DNA of 64,000 nt from positions 62,001 through 126,000 of the forward strand of contig NZ_CP013420.1 in assembly GCF_001718695.1 (NCBI RefSeq), given 5' to 3'. This document shows, piece by piece, positions 8,536-17,085 of this stretch (position 1 is its first letter; each line of letters begins with the position of its first letter). Below the pieces are notes generated by a model. That model had not been told where the DNA came from. It did no database searches and saw only the letters and a list, made by a program, of their open reading frames with translations. Source of the stretch: Burkholderia ubonensis. GTDB lineage: Bacteria > Pseudomonadota > Gammaproteobacteria > Burkholderiales > Burkholderiaceae. The position numbers and the translations under genes were made by a program.

Positions 8536-9444
8536 TCAGCCAGCGCGAGCGGGTTGCGGCGCGGGAGCCACCGCGGCCCGCCGGCCGAGCATCACGGTCG
8601 CGATCACCGCGGCCGCGAACAGCCACGTCGACGGCGCGACGGCCTCGCCGAACAACAGCGCCGAAAACGCGATCGTGAAGAAGATCTGCAGCAGCTGCAC
8701 CTGGCCGACGCGCGCGGTGCCGCCCATCGCGAGGCCCGCGTACCACGCGAAGAAGCCGATGAACTGCGAGAACAGCGTCACGTAGCCGAACGCGAGCCAC
8801 GTGCGCGGCGCGAGCGGGCCCGGGTGCGCCGCGTGCTGCATCCACGCGAGCCAGCCGACCGGCAGCACGAGGAACGGCGCGGACACGACGAGCGCCCAGC
8901 AGATCACCTGCCAGCCGCCGATCTGGCGCGCGAGGCGCGCGCCTTCCGCGTAGCCGAGCGCGCCGATGCCGACCGCGGCGAGCATCAGCGCGTCGCCCGC
9001 CTGCAGCGCGCCGCCGCCGTCGCGCAGCGCGAACGCGATCACGAGCGCGCTGCCCGTCACCGCGCTGACCCAGAACGCCTTCGACGGCCGTTCGCGCGAC
9101 AGCCACGCCGCGTACAGCGCGACCAGCAGCGACTGCAGCCCGTTGACGACCGCGCCGTGCGACGCGGGCACCGTCTTCATCGCCCATGCGGAGAACACCG
9201 GATACCCGACGATCACGCCGGACGACACGATCGCGAGGCTTTTCAGCTGCGCGCGGGTCGGCGGCGGCTCGCGCCGCCACCACAGCAGCAGGCCCGCCGG
9301 CACCGCGGCGGCGAGCGCGCGGCCGAGGCCGTTGAGGAGCGGATGCAGCTCGGCGACGACGATGCGCGTCATCGGCAGCGTCAGGCTGAAGATCATCACG
9401 CCGATGAGGCCGAGCAGCATGCCCCGGGTTTCGCGCGAATTCAT
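8536..9444 (-). CDS. EamA/DMT-superfamily membrane transporter
   Basis: This 302-residue protein has about ten hydrophobic helices arranged as two EamA repeats, the first around residues 8-140 and the second around 150-290. Examples of helices are GMLLGLIGVMIFSLTLPMT and LLQIFFTIAFSALLFGEAV. The FGEAV-like motif at the end of the second repeat is typical of this family, which exports amino acids and other small metabolites. It lies upstream of the aminotransferase and downstream of the VOC gene, all leftward, so it may export the product or substrate of that pathway. The substrate cannot be inferred. Confidence 0.85.
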   Translation of the reverse strand: MNSRETRGMLLGLIGVMIFSLTLPMTRIVVAELHPLLNGLGRALAAAVPAGLLLWWRREPPPTRAQLKSLAIVSSGVIVGYPVFSAWAMKTVPASHGAVVNGLQSLLVALYAAWLSRERPSKAFWVSAVTGSALVIAFALRDGGGALQAGDALMLAAVGIGALGYAEGARLARQIGGWQVICWALVVSAPFLVLPVGWLAWMQHAAHPGPLAPRTWLAFGYVTLFSQFIGFFAWYAGLAMGGTARVGQVQLLQIFFTIAFSALLFGEAVAPSTWLFAAAVIATVMLGRRAAVAPAPQPARAG

Positions 9445-9459
9445 CAGGTAGGTGCTCCT

Positions 9460-9491
9460 TATCGGCGTATCGGTGTATCGCTGTATCGGCG
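9460..9491. repeat. Four-copy degenerate 8-bp tandem repeat
   Basis: Units TATCGGCG, TATCGGTG, TATCGCTG and TATCGGCG run head to tail in the 76-bp gap between the EamA start codon and the end of the VOC gene. It is one of several octameric arrays in this window and is a candidate variable-number locus. Confidence 0.7.
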
Positions 9492-9520
9492 GGTTTCGGT
9501 GAGCGGGCGCGCGGCGGCGT

Positions 9521-10207
9521 TCAGCGCAGCGTGCGCGTGCCTTGGGGCGTGTCGAACTCGGCGACGAGCGCGGGCGCGCCGTCGCCGGCCTCGAGGTCGA
9601 GCAGGTGGGCGGCGCCGAGCCAGTCGAGCTGTTCGCGCACCGTATCCGCGCGCGGATGGATGCCCTTGAGCGCCTTCAGTGCGACGCCGTCGCGCGGCAG
9701 CGCGTCGGACGGATGGCGCGGGCTGTCCCACTGGATCAGCGACGGCACGAGGCCGTCGCCGACGCCTTGCCACGCGGGGAACGCGCCGTCGTCGGGCACC
9801 GTCAGGCCCCAGCTCAGGTCGCCGCGCCGCATCGCGACGACGGGCGGGATGCGGGCCGGGTACTGGCGCTGCCACAGCGCGAGCTGGCGCGGCCGGTCGA
9901 CCCGCGCGACCCAGTGCGCGAGGAACGGGCCGTGCGCGAGCCGCGCCTGCAGCGCCGGATCGTCGAGCGCGAACAGGCGCGGGCGCGGCGGCGCGCCGGC
10001 GTCGGCCGGCGCGTCGGGATCGATCGCGATCACCTCCAGGTAAAGGCCGCCCCAGGCGCCGAACAGCGCGTTGTGGGTGCGCATCAGCGGATGCCGGCCG
10101 CCGCCGGCCGGCTCGATGCCGAGCGCGTCGGCGACGTGGCGCACGCCTTCGTCGAGCGTGCGCGCGGCGATGACCAGATGGTCGAGTGTCAGGGAATGGG
10201 CTGCCAT
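9521..10207 (-). CDS. VOC/glyoxalase-like domain protein
   Basis: The 228-residue product starting at MAAHSLTLDHLVIAARTLDEG matches the long glyoxalase-like (VOC fold) family. Its metal-ligand-type elements are DHLVIA at the start and GGLYLEVIAIDPDAP in the first module. The second half, with DTPQGTRTL at the end, looks like a degenerate second module. The reading frame continues 61 codons upstream, but that stretch is arginine-rich and unlike the family, so the internal ATG is preferred. It is divergent from the MocR-type gene, and the shared control region holds the repeats described at 10313-10379. Confidence 0.8.
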   Translation of the reverse strand: MAAHSLTLDHLVIAARTLDEGVRHVADALGIEPAGGGRHPLMRTHNALFGAWGGLYLEVIAIDPDAPADAGAPPRPRLFALDDPALQARLAHGPFLAHWVARVDRPRQLALWQRQYPARIPPVVAMRRGDLSWGLTVPDDGAFPAWQGVGDGLVPSLIQWDSPRHPSDALPRDGVALKALKGIHPRADTVREQLDWLGAAHLLDLEAGDGAPALVAEFDTPQGTRTLR

Positions 10208-10312
10208 GAAGGTCGGGAAAGCAGGTTGGAAAAGCCAGGGCGTTACGGTGGAAAGGCGCTCTGCCGGCCGGCGGCGCCGCCGGCAGCGGCGGCCGCGCGC
10301 CGCATGGTCCGA

Positions 10313-10379
10313 CCAACTGTAATCGTGCCGACCGGCACAGTAACGGTACAATCGCCGCGATACCCTTCGGTACAGTTGG
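10313..10379. promoter_or_regulatory. Candidate MocR operator and promoter
   Basis: Three related heptamers CGGYACA occur at 10333-10339, 10344-10350 and 10368-10374. An exact 9-bp inverted repeat, CCAACTGTA (10313-10321) and TACAGTTGG (10371-10379), brackets them. A -10-like TACAAT (10347-10352) overlaps the middle copy. MocR regulators bind directly repeated half-sites next to their own promoters, so this is a good candidate for autoregulation. The sites are seen; the binding is inferred. Confidence 0.55.
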
Positions 10380-10388
10380 AGCCTTGCC

Positions 10389-11848
10389 ATGTCGACCGTC
10401 CCGCTCGATCAGATCCCCGTCCCGCACGACACCGCCACCCTCACGCTCGTCGAGCAGCTCGTCCAGTGGGCGCGGCGGCGCATCGACGAGCGGGTGTTCC
10501 GGCCCGGCATGCGGATGCCGTCGATCCGCAAGCTCGCGCTCGACAAGAGCGTGTCGCGTTTCACCGTCGTCGAGGCGTACGAGCGGCTCGTCGCGCAGGG
10601 CTACCTGGATTCGCGGCGCGGCTCGGGCTTCTACGTGCGCGAGCGGGTCGCCGGCCCGCAGCCGCTCGATCCGGCGTCGCGCGGCGCGCCGAGGCGGCGC
10701 CCGTCCACAACACGATCGACGTCGTCTGGCTGCTGCGCAACATGCTGCACACCGTCAGCCCGGAAAAGGGGCCGGGGCTCGGCTACCTGCCGAGCCGCTG
10801 GCTCGACGGCGAGCTGATCACCGGCGCGCTGCGCGCGCTCGGGCGGCAGGCCGGCGCGCACATGCTCGGCTTCGGCACCGCGCAGGGCTTCCTGCCGCTG
10901 CGCCAGCAGCTGCAGACCCGGCTCGCGGAAGTCGAGATCGGCGTGACGCCCGACCAGCTCGTGCTCGTGTCGGGCATCACGCAGGCGATCGACCTGATCG
11001 CGCGGATCTACGTGCGGCCGGGCGACGCGGTGATCGTCGGCGATCCGGCCTGGTTCCAGATGTTCGGCCGCTTCGCGGCGCAGGGCGCGCAGCTCGTCGG
11101 CATGCCGTATACGCCGGACGGCCCCGATCTCGACGCGCTCGAGACGCTCGTGCAGATGTGGCGGCCGAAGATGCTCGTGATCAACTCGGTGCTGCAGAAC
11201 CCGACCGGCACGTCGTTGTCGGCCGCGCAGGCGTTCCGGATCCTGAAGCTTGCGGAGGCGTACGACTTCCTCGTCGTCGAGGACGACATCTACGGCGACC
11301 TGTGCCCGCCGAGCTATCCGGCGACGCGGCTCGCGAGCCTCGACCAGTTGAAGCGCGTGATCTACCTCGGCAGCTATTCGAAGACGCTTGCCGCGAACCT
11401 GCGGGTCGGCTATGTCGCCTGCGCGCCGGAGATCGCGAAGGCGGTGACCGACCAGAAGATGCTGGTCGGCATGACGACGCCCGAGCTCAACGAGCGCGTG
11501 CTGTACAAGATCCTGACCGAAGGGCATTACCGCCGCCACGTCGAGCGGCTGCGCGCGCGGCTCGACGGCGTGCGCGACAAGACTGCGCGGATGCTCGAGC
11601 GCACGGGCCTGCGCCTGTTCACGATGCCGGCGTCGGGGATGTTCCTGTGGGCCGACACGGGCGTCGATTCGGACGCGCTCGCGGCCGCCGCGCACGAGGC
11701 GGGCTTCCTGCTGACGCCGGGCAGCCTGTTCTCGCCGCAGCAGTCGCCGTCGACGTGGACCCGGTTCAATATCGCGAATTGCGGCGATCCGGCGTTGCCG
11801 GGGTTTCTGGCGCGGTATATCGATTCGGCCGCACGGCGGGCGTCGTGA
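10389..11848 (+). pseudogene. MocR-type regulator (GntR HTH plus aminotransferase domain), frameshifted
   Basis: The first ~100 codons encode a GntR winged helix (RRRIDERVFRPGMRMPSIRK, then SRFTVVEAYERLVAQGYLDS). From about 10685 the homology continues in a different frame with a full fold-type I aminotransferase domain: PSRWLDGELITGALRALGRQ, VLQNPTGTSLS, the lysine of YSKTLAANLRVGY, and TRFNIANCG at the end. One extra base near 10686-10690 would restore a continuous protein of about 486 residues. It is either a real frameshift that separates the DNA-binding and effector domains, or a missing base in the GC-rich linker. The function would be a PLP-responsive regulator, possibly of the divergent VOC/EamA/aminotransferase block. 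Confidence 0.8.
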
Positions 11849-11871
11849 ACCGGGGCCGCCAGTTGGCGGCT

Positions 11872-11899
11872 CTTGAAATCCTTCGGCCCGTCCCCAGAT
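11872..11899 (+). promoter_or_regulatory. Sigma-32 heat-shock promoter of htpG
   Basis: CTTGAAA (11872-11878) and CCCCAGAT (11892-11899) are separated by 13 bases. This is a near-perfect match to the RpoH consensus CTTGAAA-N11-16-CCCCATNT. It lies 76 bases before the htpG start, and AAGAGGA (11958-11964) provides the ribosome-binding site. Confidence 0.85.
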
Positions 11900-11974
11900 A
11901 GGCGCGCAGTACCCGCCCGGCACCGCGCGCCGCGCAATGGGGACACACCATTCAAGTAAGAGGAAACTGAATCC

Positions 11975-13873
11975 ATGGCACACGAAACGATGAGCTTTCA
12001 GGCAGAGGTCAAGCAACTCCTCCACCTGATGATTCATTCGCTTTACAGCAACAAGGAAATCTTCCTGCGCGAACTGGTGTCGAACGCGTCCGACGCCGCC
12101 GACAAGCTGCGCTTCGAAGCGCTCGCGAACAACGCGCTCTACGAGAACGATCCGAACCTGCGCATCCGCATCGGCTACGACAAGGCCGCGCGCACGATCA
12201 CCATCGACGACAACGGCATCGGCATGAGCCGCGACGAAGCGATCGCGAACCTCGGCACGATCGCGCGCTCGGGCACCAAGGAATTCTTCTCGAAGCTGTC
12301 CGGCGACCAGCAGAAGGACGCCGCGCTGATCGGCCAGTTCGGCGTCGGCTTCTACTCGGGCTTCATCGTCGCGGACAAGATCAGCGTCGAGACGCGCCGC
12401 GCGGGCCTGCCGGCAAGCGAAGGCGTGCGCTGGGAAAGCGCGGGCGAGGGCGACTTCACGGTCGACGCGATCGAGCGCGCGCAGCGCGGCACGACGATCA
12501 CGCTGCATCTGCGCGAAGGCGAGGACGAGCTGCTGTCGTCGTACCGCCTGAAGTCGATCATCCAGAAGTACTCGGACCACATCGCGCTGCCGATCCTGAT
12601 GCGCAAGGAAGAATGGGATCAGGAAAAGGGCGAGATGGTGCTGAAGGACGAGGACGAGACCGTCAACCAGGCCAGCGCGCTGTGGACCCGCTCGAAGAGC
12701 GACATCACCGACGAGCAGTACAAGCAGTTCTACCAGCACGTCGCGCACGACCACCAGGACCCGCTCACGTGGACGCACAACCGCGTCGAGGGCCGCAGCG
12801 AATACACGCAGCTGCTGTTCGTGCCGTCGCACGCGCCGTTCGACCTGTGGAACCGCGACTACCGCGGCGGCCTGAAGCTGTACGTGAAGCGCGTGTTCAT
12901 CATGGACGACGCGGAACAACTGCTGCCGCAATACCTGCGCTTCGTGAAGGGCGTCGTCGATTCGGCGGACCTGCCGCTCAACGTGTCGCGCGAGATCCTG
13001 CAGGAAAGCCGCGACGTGAAGGCGATCCGCGAAGGCGTGACGAAGCGCGCGCTGTCGATGCTCGAGGAGCTCGCGAACGCCGAGGACGATGCGGGCAAGG
13101 AGAAGTACAAGACGTTCTGGCGCGCGTTCGGCCAGGTGCTGAAGGAAGGGCTCGGCGAGGATCACGCGAACCGCGAGCGCATCGCGAAGCTGCTGCGCTT
13201 CGCGTCGACGCATGGCGATACCGACGCGCAGGACGTGTCGCTCGCCGACTACGTCGCGCGCATGAAGCCCGAGCAGAGCAAGATCTACTACGTGACCGCC
13301 GATACGTGGCAGGCCGCGAAGAACAGCCCGCATCTCGAGGTGTTCCGCAAGAAGGGCGTCGAGGTGCTGCTGCTGACCGACCGCGTCGACGAGTGGATGC
13401 TGTCGTTCCTGCATGAATTCGACGGCAAGCCGCTCGCGAGCGTTGCGCGCGGCGACCTCGATCTCGGCGAGCTGAACGACGACGAGAAGAAGGCGCAGGA
13501 GCAGGCCGGCGACGCGATCAAGCCGGTCGTCGACAAGATGAAGGAAGCGCTCGGCGACAAGGTGAAGGACGTGCGCGTCACGTTCCGCCTGACCGATTCG
13601 CCGTCGTGCCTCGTCGCGGACGACAACGACATGAGCGGCTACCTGCAGCGGATGCTGAAGGCGGCCGGCCAGTCGGCGCCGTCGTTCCAGCCGATCCTCG
13701 AGATCAATCCCGAGCATGCGCTCGTCAAGCAGCTGAACGCCGACAGCGCCGATTTCGGCGACTGGTGCCACCTGCTGTTCGACCAGGCGCTGCTTGCGGA
13801 GGGCGGCATGCTGGACGATCCGGCAAGCTTCGTGAAGCGGACCAACGCGCTGCTGCTGTCGCGCGCCGCGTGA
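11975..13873 (+). CDS. htpG: Molecular chaperone HtpG (bacterial Hsp90)
   Basis: The protein has 632 residues, the family length. The N-terminal GHKL ATPase domain has [26 protein letters not shown] and [11 protein letters not shown]. The middle domain includes [11 protein letters not shown], and the C-terminal part is the dimerisation domain. ATP-driven Hsp90 in the cytosol assists folding of client proteins under stress. Expression by heat shock is strongly suggested by the sigma-32 promoter upstream. The stop overlaps the region where ubiC starts (an alternative GTG of ubiC overlaps the htpG TGA), so translational coupling is possible. Confidence 0.98.
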   Translation: MAHETMSFQAEVKQLLHLMIHSLYSNKEIFLRELVSNASDAADKLRFEALANNALYENDPNLRIRIGYDKAARTITIDDNGIGMSRDEAIANLGTIARSGTKEFFSKLSGDQQKDAALIGQFGVGFYSGFIVADKISVETRRAGLPASEGVRWESAGEGDFTVDAIERAQRGTTITLHLREGEDELLSSYRLKSIIQKYSDHIALPILMRKEEWDQEKGEMVLKDEDETVNQASALWTRSKSDITDEQYKQFYQHVAHDHQDPLTWTHNRVEGRSEYTQLLFVPSHAPFDLWNRDYRGGLKLYVKRVFIMDDAEQLLPQYLRFVKGVVDSADLPLNVSREILQESRDVKAIREGVTKRALSMLEELANAEDDAGKEKYKTFWRAFGQVLKEGLGEDHANRERIAKLLRFASTHGDTDAQDVSLADYVARMKPEQSKIYYVTADTWQAAKNSPHLEVFRKKGVEVLLLTDRVDEWMLSFLHEFDGKPLASVARGDLDLGELNDDEKKAQEQAGDAIKPVVDKMKEALGDKVKDVRVTFRLTDSPSCLVADDNDMSGYLQRMLKAAGQSAPSFQPILEINPEHALVKQLNADSADFGDWCHLLFDQALLAEGGMLDDPASFVKRTNALLLSRAA

Positions 13874-13881
13874 GCGCGCGA

Positions 13882-14469
13882 ATGCGCTTCGACGGCGCTC
13901 AGTCGGGCTGGCGCGAGACGCCGCGGCCCGGCTGCACGCTCGACCAGCGGGACTGGCTGACGCGCGGCGGCTCGCTGACCGCGCATCTCGCGCGGCTCGG
14001 CCGCGTGAGCGTGCGCGTGACGCGCGAGGCGGTCGATGGCCCGTGGTTCGACGAGCATGCGGCGCTCGCGTGCGTGCCGCGCGCGCCGATGTGGGTGCGC
14101 GAGGTGATCCTGTCGGTCGACGGCACGCCGTACGTCGCCGCGCACAGCATCGCGCCGCTCGCCGCGAGCAAGGGCATCTGGCAGGCGATGCGGCGGCTGC
14201 GCACGCGGCCGCTCGCGGAGCTGCTGTACAGCGATCCGCAGGTCGAGCGCTCGGCGCTCGTCAGCCGGCGCGTGATCGCCGGCCATCCGCTGTATGCGCT
14301 AGCGAGCCATGCGCTCGGCGGCGCGCGCGCGCCGCACGCGTTCGCCGCGCGGCGCTCGGTGTTTCAGCGGCACGGCGCACCGCTGATGGTGACCGAATGC
14401 ATGCTGCCCGCGCTGTGGCGGCATGTCGAAGCGTATGGAGACGGTCTGCGCCCGTCGGGGGCTGCGTGA
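13882..14469 (+). CDS. ubiC: Chorismate lyase (ubiquinone biosynthesis)
   Basis: This 195-residue protein would convert chorismate to 4-hydroxybenzoate plus pyruvate, the first committed step of ubiquinone synthesis. Typical segments are [67 protein letters not shown]. The ATG at 13882 gives the family N-terminus MRFDGAQ; a GTG at 13870 overlapping the htpG stop is the alternative start. The stop TGA shares its A with the ATG of the next gene, a one-base overlap (14469), so the glycosylase is probably co-translated. No ubiA is adjacent. Confidence 0.93.
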   Translation: MRFDGAQSGWRETPRPGCTLDQRDWLTRGGSLTAHLARLGRVSVRVTREAVDGPWFDEHAALACVPRAPMWVREVILSVDGTPYVAAHSIAPLAASKGIWQAMRRLRTRPLAELLYSDPQVERSALVSRRVIAGHPLYALASHALGGARAPHAFAARRSVFQRHGAPLMVTECMLPALWRHVEAYGDGLRPSGAA

Positions 14470-14945
14470 TGCTGCAAGGCTTTCCGCCGGTCGTCGGGCC
14501 GGCCACCCATACGATGATCCTCGGCAGCTTTCCGGGCGAGGCGTCGCTGGATGCCGCGCAGTATTACGCGCATCCGCGCAACCAGTTCTGGCGGTTGCTC
14601 GGCGAGGTGCTTGGGGAGCCTGCGTTGCATGAGCTCGCCTATGACGCGCGGCTCGAACGCGTGCTGAAGCACGGCATCGGCATCTGGGACGTGCTCGCCG
14701 CGTGCCACCGCGAAGGGAGTCTCGATTCGGCGATTCGGAATGCGAAGCCGAACGATTTCGATGCGCTGCGCGAGCATGCGCCGCTGCTGAAGAAGGTGTG
14801 TTTCAACGGGAAGACGGCGGGGCGGTTCGCCGAGGTGATCGGCGCGGCGGGATATGAGACGCTGGTGCTGCCTTCGTCGAGCCCGGCGAATGCGATGCTG
14901 TCGTTCGAGCAGAAGCTGGTGCAGTGGCGGCGCATCGTCGGTTGA
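14469..14945 (+). CDS. DNA-deoxyinosine (hypoxanthine-DNA) glycosylase, UDG superfamily
   Basis: The 158-residue product carries the hallmarks of the Mug/TDG-like hypoxanthine-DNA glycosylase family (UDG family 6). It has THTMILGSFPGEASL at the N-terminus, YYAHPRNQFWRLLGEVLG with the catalytic-type asparagine, and the C-terminal LPSSSPANAMLSF loop. It would excise deaminated adenine (hypoxanthine) from DNA in base-excision repair. The ATG overlaps the stop of ubiC by one base, so the two genes are transcribed and probably translated together, even though their functions are unrelated. Confidence 0.88.
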   Translation: MLQGFPPVVGPATHTMILGSFPGEASLDAAQYYAHPRNQFWRLLGEVLGEPALHELAYDARLERVLKHGIGIWDVLAACHREGSLDSAIRNAKPNDFDALREHAPLLKKVCFNGKTAGRFAEVIGAAGYETLVLPSSSPANAMLSFEQKLVQWRRIVG

Positions 14946-14968
14946 TCGGCTTCGGCGGCGGGCGAACG

Positions 14969-15277
14969 TCAGTGGTAGTCGTTTTCCCGCTGATGGCGTA
15001 CCGCAAGGATCGTCACCGTCTCGCTGTCGTCGATCTCGAACAGCGCGACGTATCCGGATGCGCCGAATGGAACGATCAGTTCCCGCAGAAACGGCATCGA
15101 CGGATGGGCTTTGCGGCAGGTAAACGGCGACGATTCCAATGTTGCGATACCCGAAGCGATAGCTGCCAGCGCACGCTCGGCCAGTTCGACGTCCGCGTCG
15201 TCGCGCTCGACGATGAACGTATAGAGCTCGCTCAGATCACGGGATGCCGCCGGTGTGAAGCGAACCATATACGTCAT
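14969..15277 (-). CDS. RelE/ParE-family toxin of a type II toxin-antitoxin pair
   Basis: At 102 residues it has the ParE/RelE fold pattern: MVRFTPAASRDLSELYTFI at the start, LESSPFTCRKAHPSMPFLRE in the middle, and the terminal strand GYVALFEIDDSETVTILAVR followed by the family-typical HQREN-Y end. ParE members poison DNA gyrase and RelE members cleave ribosome-bound mRNA; the sequence does not decide between them. Its start codon overlaps the stop of the upstream antitoxin gene by 4 bases (ATGA), the normal antitoxin-first order. It is convergent with the DNA glycosylase gene. Confidence 0.85.
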   Translation of the reverse strand: MTYMVRFTPAASRDLSELYTFIVERDDADVELAERALAAIASGIATLESSPFTCRKAHPSMPFLRELIVPFGASGYVALFEIDDSETVTILAVRHQRENDYH

Positions 15278-15555
15278 CGCGCCTGTCGTGTCCTGGCACG
15301 CAGCGTGTCGAGCTGCCGGCCCAGTCGTTCCAGTACTTCGGACGAAGACACATAGTCGCCGGTACGTCGTGCATCATCACGCGACGCGATCCCGCGGGCA
15401 ATGAATTCACTCTGATGGCGACGGCGCTCGATGCCGTCGCGAATCGATTGCTCGACGAATGCCGATAGCGTTTCGCCTTCCTGAAGGACGTTCTCGGCCG
15501 CTTCTCGCAATTCCGGTTCGACCCGAATCGACGGAAAAGTCGCAGTTTTCATCAT
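15274..15555 (-). CDS. Antitoxin of the ParE-type pair (ribbon-helix-helix-like)
   Basis: The 93-residue protein begins MMKTATFPSIRVEPELREAA, which fits a ribbon-helix-helix strand and first helix (RVEPELREAAENVLQEGETL and then SAFVEQSIRDGI). A hydrophilic C-terminal region with YVSSSEVLERLGRQL would wrap the toxin. Two adjacent ATG codons (15555 and 15552) are possible starts; an AGAGG-type ribosome-binding site lies just before them. It is the first gene of the pair and would be expected to repress its own promoter in the 164-bp space before the divergent methyltransferase-like gene. Confidence 0.82.
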   Translation of the reverse strand: MMKTATFPSIRVEPELREAAENVLQEGETLSAFVEQSIRDGIERRRHQSEFIARGIASRDDARRTGDYVSSSEVLERLGRQLDTLRARTRQAR

Positions 15556-15719
15556 GACCTCTTCTGTATCGCAGTTGCGATGCATTGTCGCGCACGGCCT
15601 TGTCGCCGGCAAGAGTCGCCACCGTGGCCGCCCCGTCCGCCGGGCACGCCGCGCCGACCCGCGACCGAGCAATGCTATCCTCTCGTCCGCTTATCCAGCG
15701 TCATCCAACGAGATTCAAC

Positions 15720-16637
15720 ATGACCCGACTGATCAAGCGCGCGTCCGCCGAGGCGCGCGCATTCAAGCGCGACGAGCCGTCCGCGTACAACGGCTCCTCG
15801 AAACTCAAGCCGCCGCGCGTGAAGCGCCGCGCGGACATCGACGAACACGACGACGTGCCCGTCCTCGACGCGCCGCGCAAGCCGCGCTTCGCGCCGGTGA
15901 CGTTCTCCGAGGAGCGCGGCGTGCGCTACCTGCACTTCGGCACCGAATGGGTGCAGGGTGCGATGCGGATCTCGAAGCCGCTCCATATCGAGCTCGAATA
16001 TGCGCAGCAGATGATGGCCTGGCTGCTGTTCCTCGAGACGCCCGCGCGCATCGTGCAGCTCGGGCTCGGCACGGGCGCCCTGACCAAGTTCGCGCACCGC
16101 TTCCTGCCGCACGCGAAGGTCGAGGCGGTCGAGCTGAACCCGGCCGTGATCGTCGCCGCGCGCACGATGTTCGCGCTGCCGTCCGACGACGCGCGCCTCG
16201 CCGTCCACGAAGCGGACGCGTGGGACTTCGTCAACGACGCGGCCAACCGCGGCACCACGGGCGCGATCCAGATCGACCTGTACGATGCGACCGCGCGCGG
16301 CCCGGTGCTCGACAGCGTCGCGTTCTACCGCGCGGTGCGCGGCTGCCTCGCCGACGCGGGCATCGCGACGATCAACCTGTTCGGCGATCATCCGAGCTTC
16401 GTGCGCAACATGAAGCACCTGAACGCGGCGTTCGACAATCGCGTGATCGCGCTGCCGGAAGTGCACGACGGCAACCGGATCGCGCTCGCGTTCTCGGGGC
16501 CCGCGCTCGACGTGACGTTCGCGCAGCTCGATGCGCGCGCGAAAGTGATCGAGGCAGCCGTCAACCTGCCCGCGCGCAAGTGGGTGAAAGCTTTGAAAGC
16601 ATCGGCCGCGCCGAACGCGACGTCGTTCTCGATCTGA
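15720..16637 (+). CDS. Spermidine synthase-like methyltransferase-fold protein
   Basis: This 305-residue protein has the spermidine synthase (SpeE) Rossmann core. The nucleotide-binding motif is IVQLGLGTGALTKFAHRFLP, followed by VEAVELNPAVIVAARTMFAL, HEADAWDFVNDAA and QIDLYDATARGPVLDSVAFY. The N-terminus is unusually basic and hydrophilic (about 60 residues). In many SpeE-like proteins of this type a role in polyamine synthesis is unproven; it may instead be an uncharacterised aminopropyl- or methyltransferase. No speD or speC is nearby. The ATG at 15720 is chosen because family similarity starts there. Confidence 0.82.
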   Translation: MTRLIKRASAEARAFKRDEPSAYNGSSKLKPPRVKRRADIDEHDDVPVLDAPRKPRFAPVTFSEERGVRYLHFGTEWVQGAMRISKPLHIELEYAQQMMAWLLFLETPARIVQLGLGTGALTKFAHRFLPHAKVEAVELNPAVIVAARTMFALPSDDARLAVHEADAWDFVNDAANRGTTGAIQIDLYDATARGPVLDSVAFYRAVRGCLADAGIATINLFGDHPSFVRNMKHLNAAFDNRVIALPEVHDGNRIALAFSGPALDVTFAQLDARAKVIEAAVNLPARKWVKALKASAAPNATSFSI

Positions 16638-16706
16638 CGCTTCATGCGCCGGCCGGATGCCGGCGCGAGCGCGCGACAGGGACGGATCGTCCGGGTTCGT
16701 CCCCGC

Positions 16707-16734
16707 TTGACCGCGCTCACGCGGCTCCTATACT
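16707..16734 (+). promoter_or_regulatory. Sigma-70-type promoter for the DUF3311/symporter pair
   Basis: TTGACC (16707-16712) and TATACT (16729-16734) are separated by 16 bases, close to the housekeeping consensus. Transcription would start near 16741 and leave a leader of about 100 bases before the DUF3311 gene. Confidence 0.65.
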
Positions 16735-16842
16735 GGCGCGAAGCCAGGGGAGCCGCAGCTTGCCCGTTTCGCCGCTCCTCTCGCCGCCGTACCCGTTCAA
16801 GACAAGAACTACTTCGATAACCGGGAATGATGAGGAGACGCC

Positions 16843-17085
16843 ATGGCTCACGATGCCGACGCCAACCGGGCCGCGAAGCGCTGGCTCTGGCTGCTGGTGC
16901 TGCCGCTGATCGCGATGGTCTGGGTACCGTCGTACAACAAGGTCGATCCGCAATGGCTCGGCTTTCCGTTCTTCTACTGGTACCAGCTTCTGTGGGTCCT
17001 CATTAGCGCGGTGATCACCGCGTTCGTCTACATCAAGACCAAGAACGCGTGGACGGGGGGCGGCACGCAAGGAGGCCGTCGATGA
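16843..17085 (+). CDS. DUF3311 small membrane protein, symporter partner
   Basis: The 80-residue protein has two membrane helices (WLWLLVLPLIAMVWVPSYN and YWYQLLWVLISAVITAFVYI) separated by a short hydrophilic loop, the typical DUF3311 layout. Genes of this family almost always precede a sodium:solute symporter, as here: the stop overlaps the ATG of the symporter (ATGA at 17082-17085) and the shared AAGGAGG lies at 17069-17075. It is probably an accessory subunit of the transporter, comparable to the small partner found next to rhizobial MctP. Confidence 0.88.
   Translation: MAHDADANRAAKRWLWLLVLPLIAMVWVPSYNKVDPQWLGFPFFYWYQLLWVLISAVITAFVYIKTKNAWTGGGTQGGRR

Noticed and set aside
10208..10390. 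61-residue N-terminal extension of the VOC protein
   Set aside because: It is arginine-rich and overlaps the operator region; the family start is the internal ATG.
10631..13771. A 1046-codon open frame antisense to the MocR gene and htpG
   Set aside because: Composition is that of the complement of conserved coding DNA; no domains are visible.
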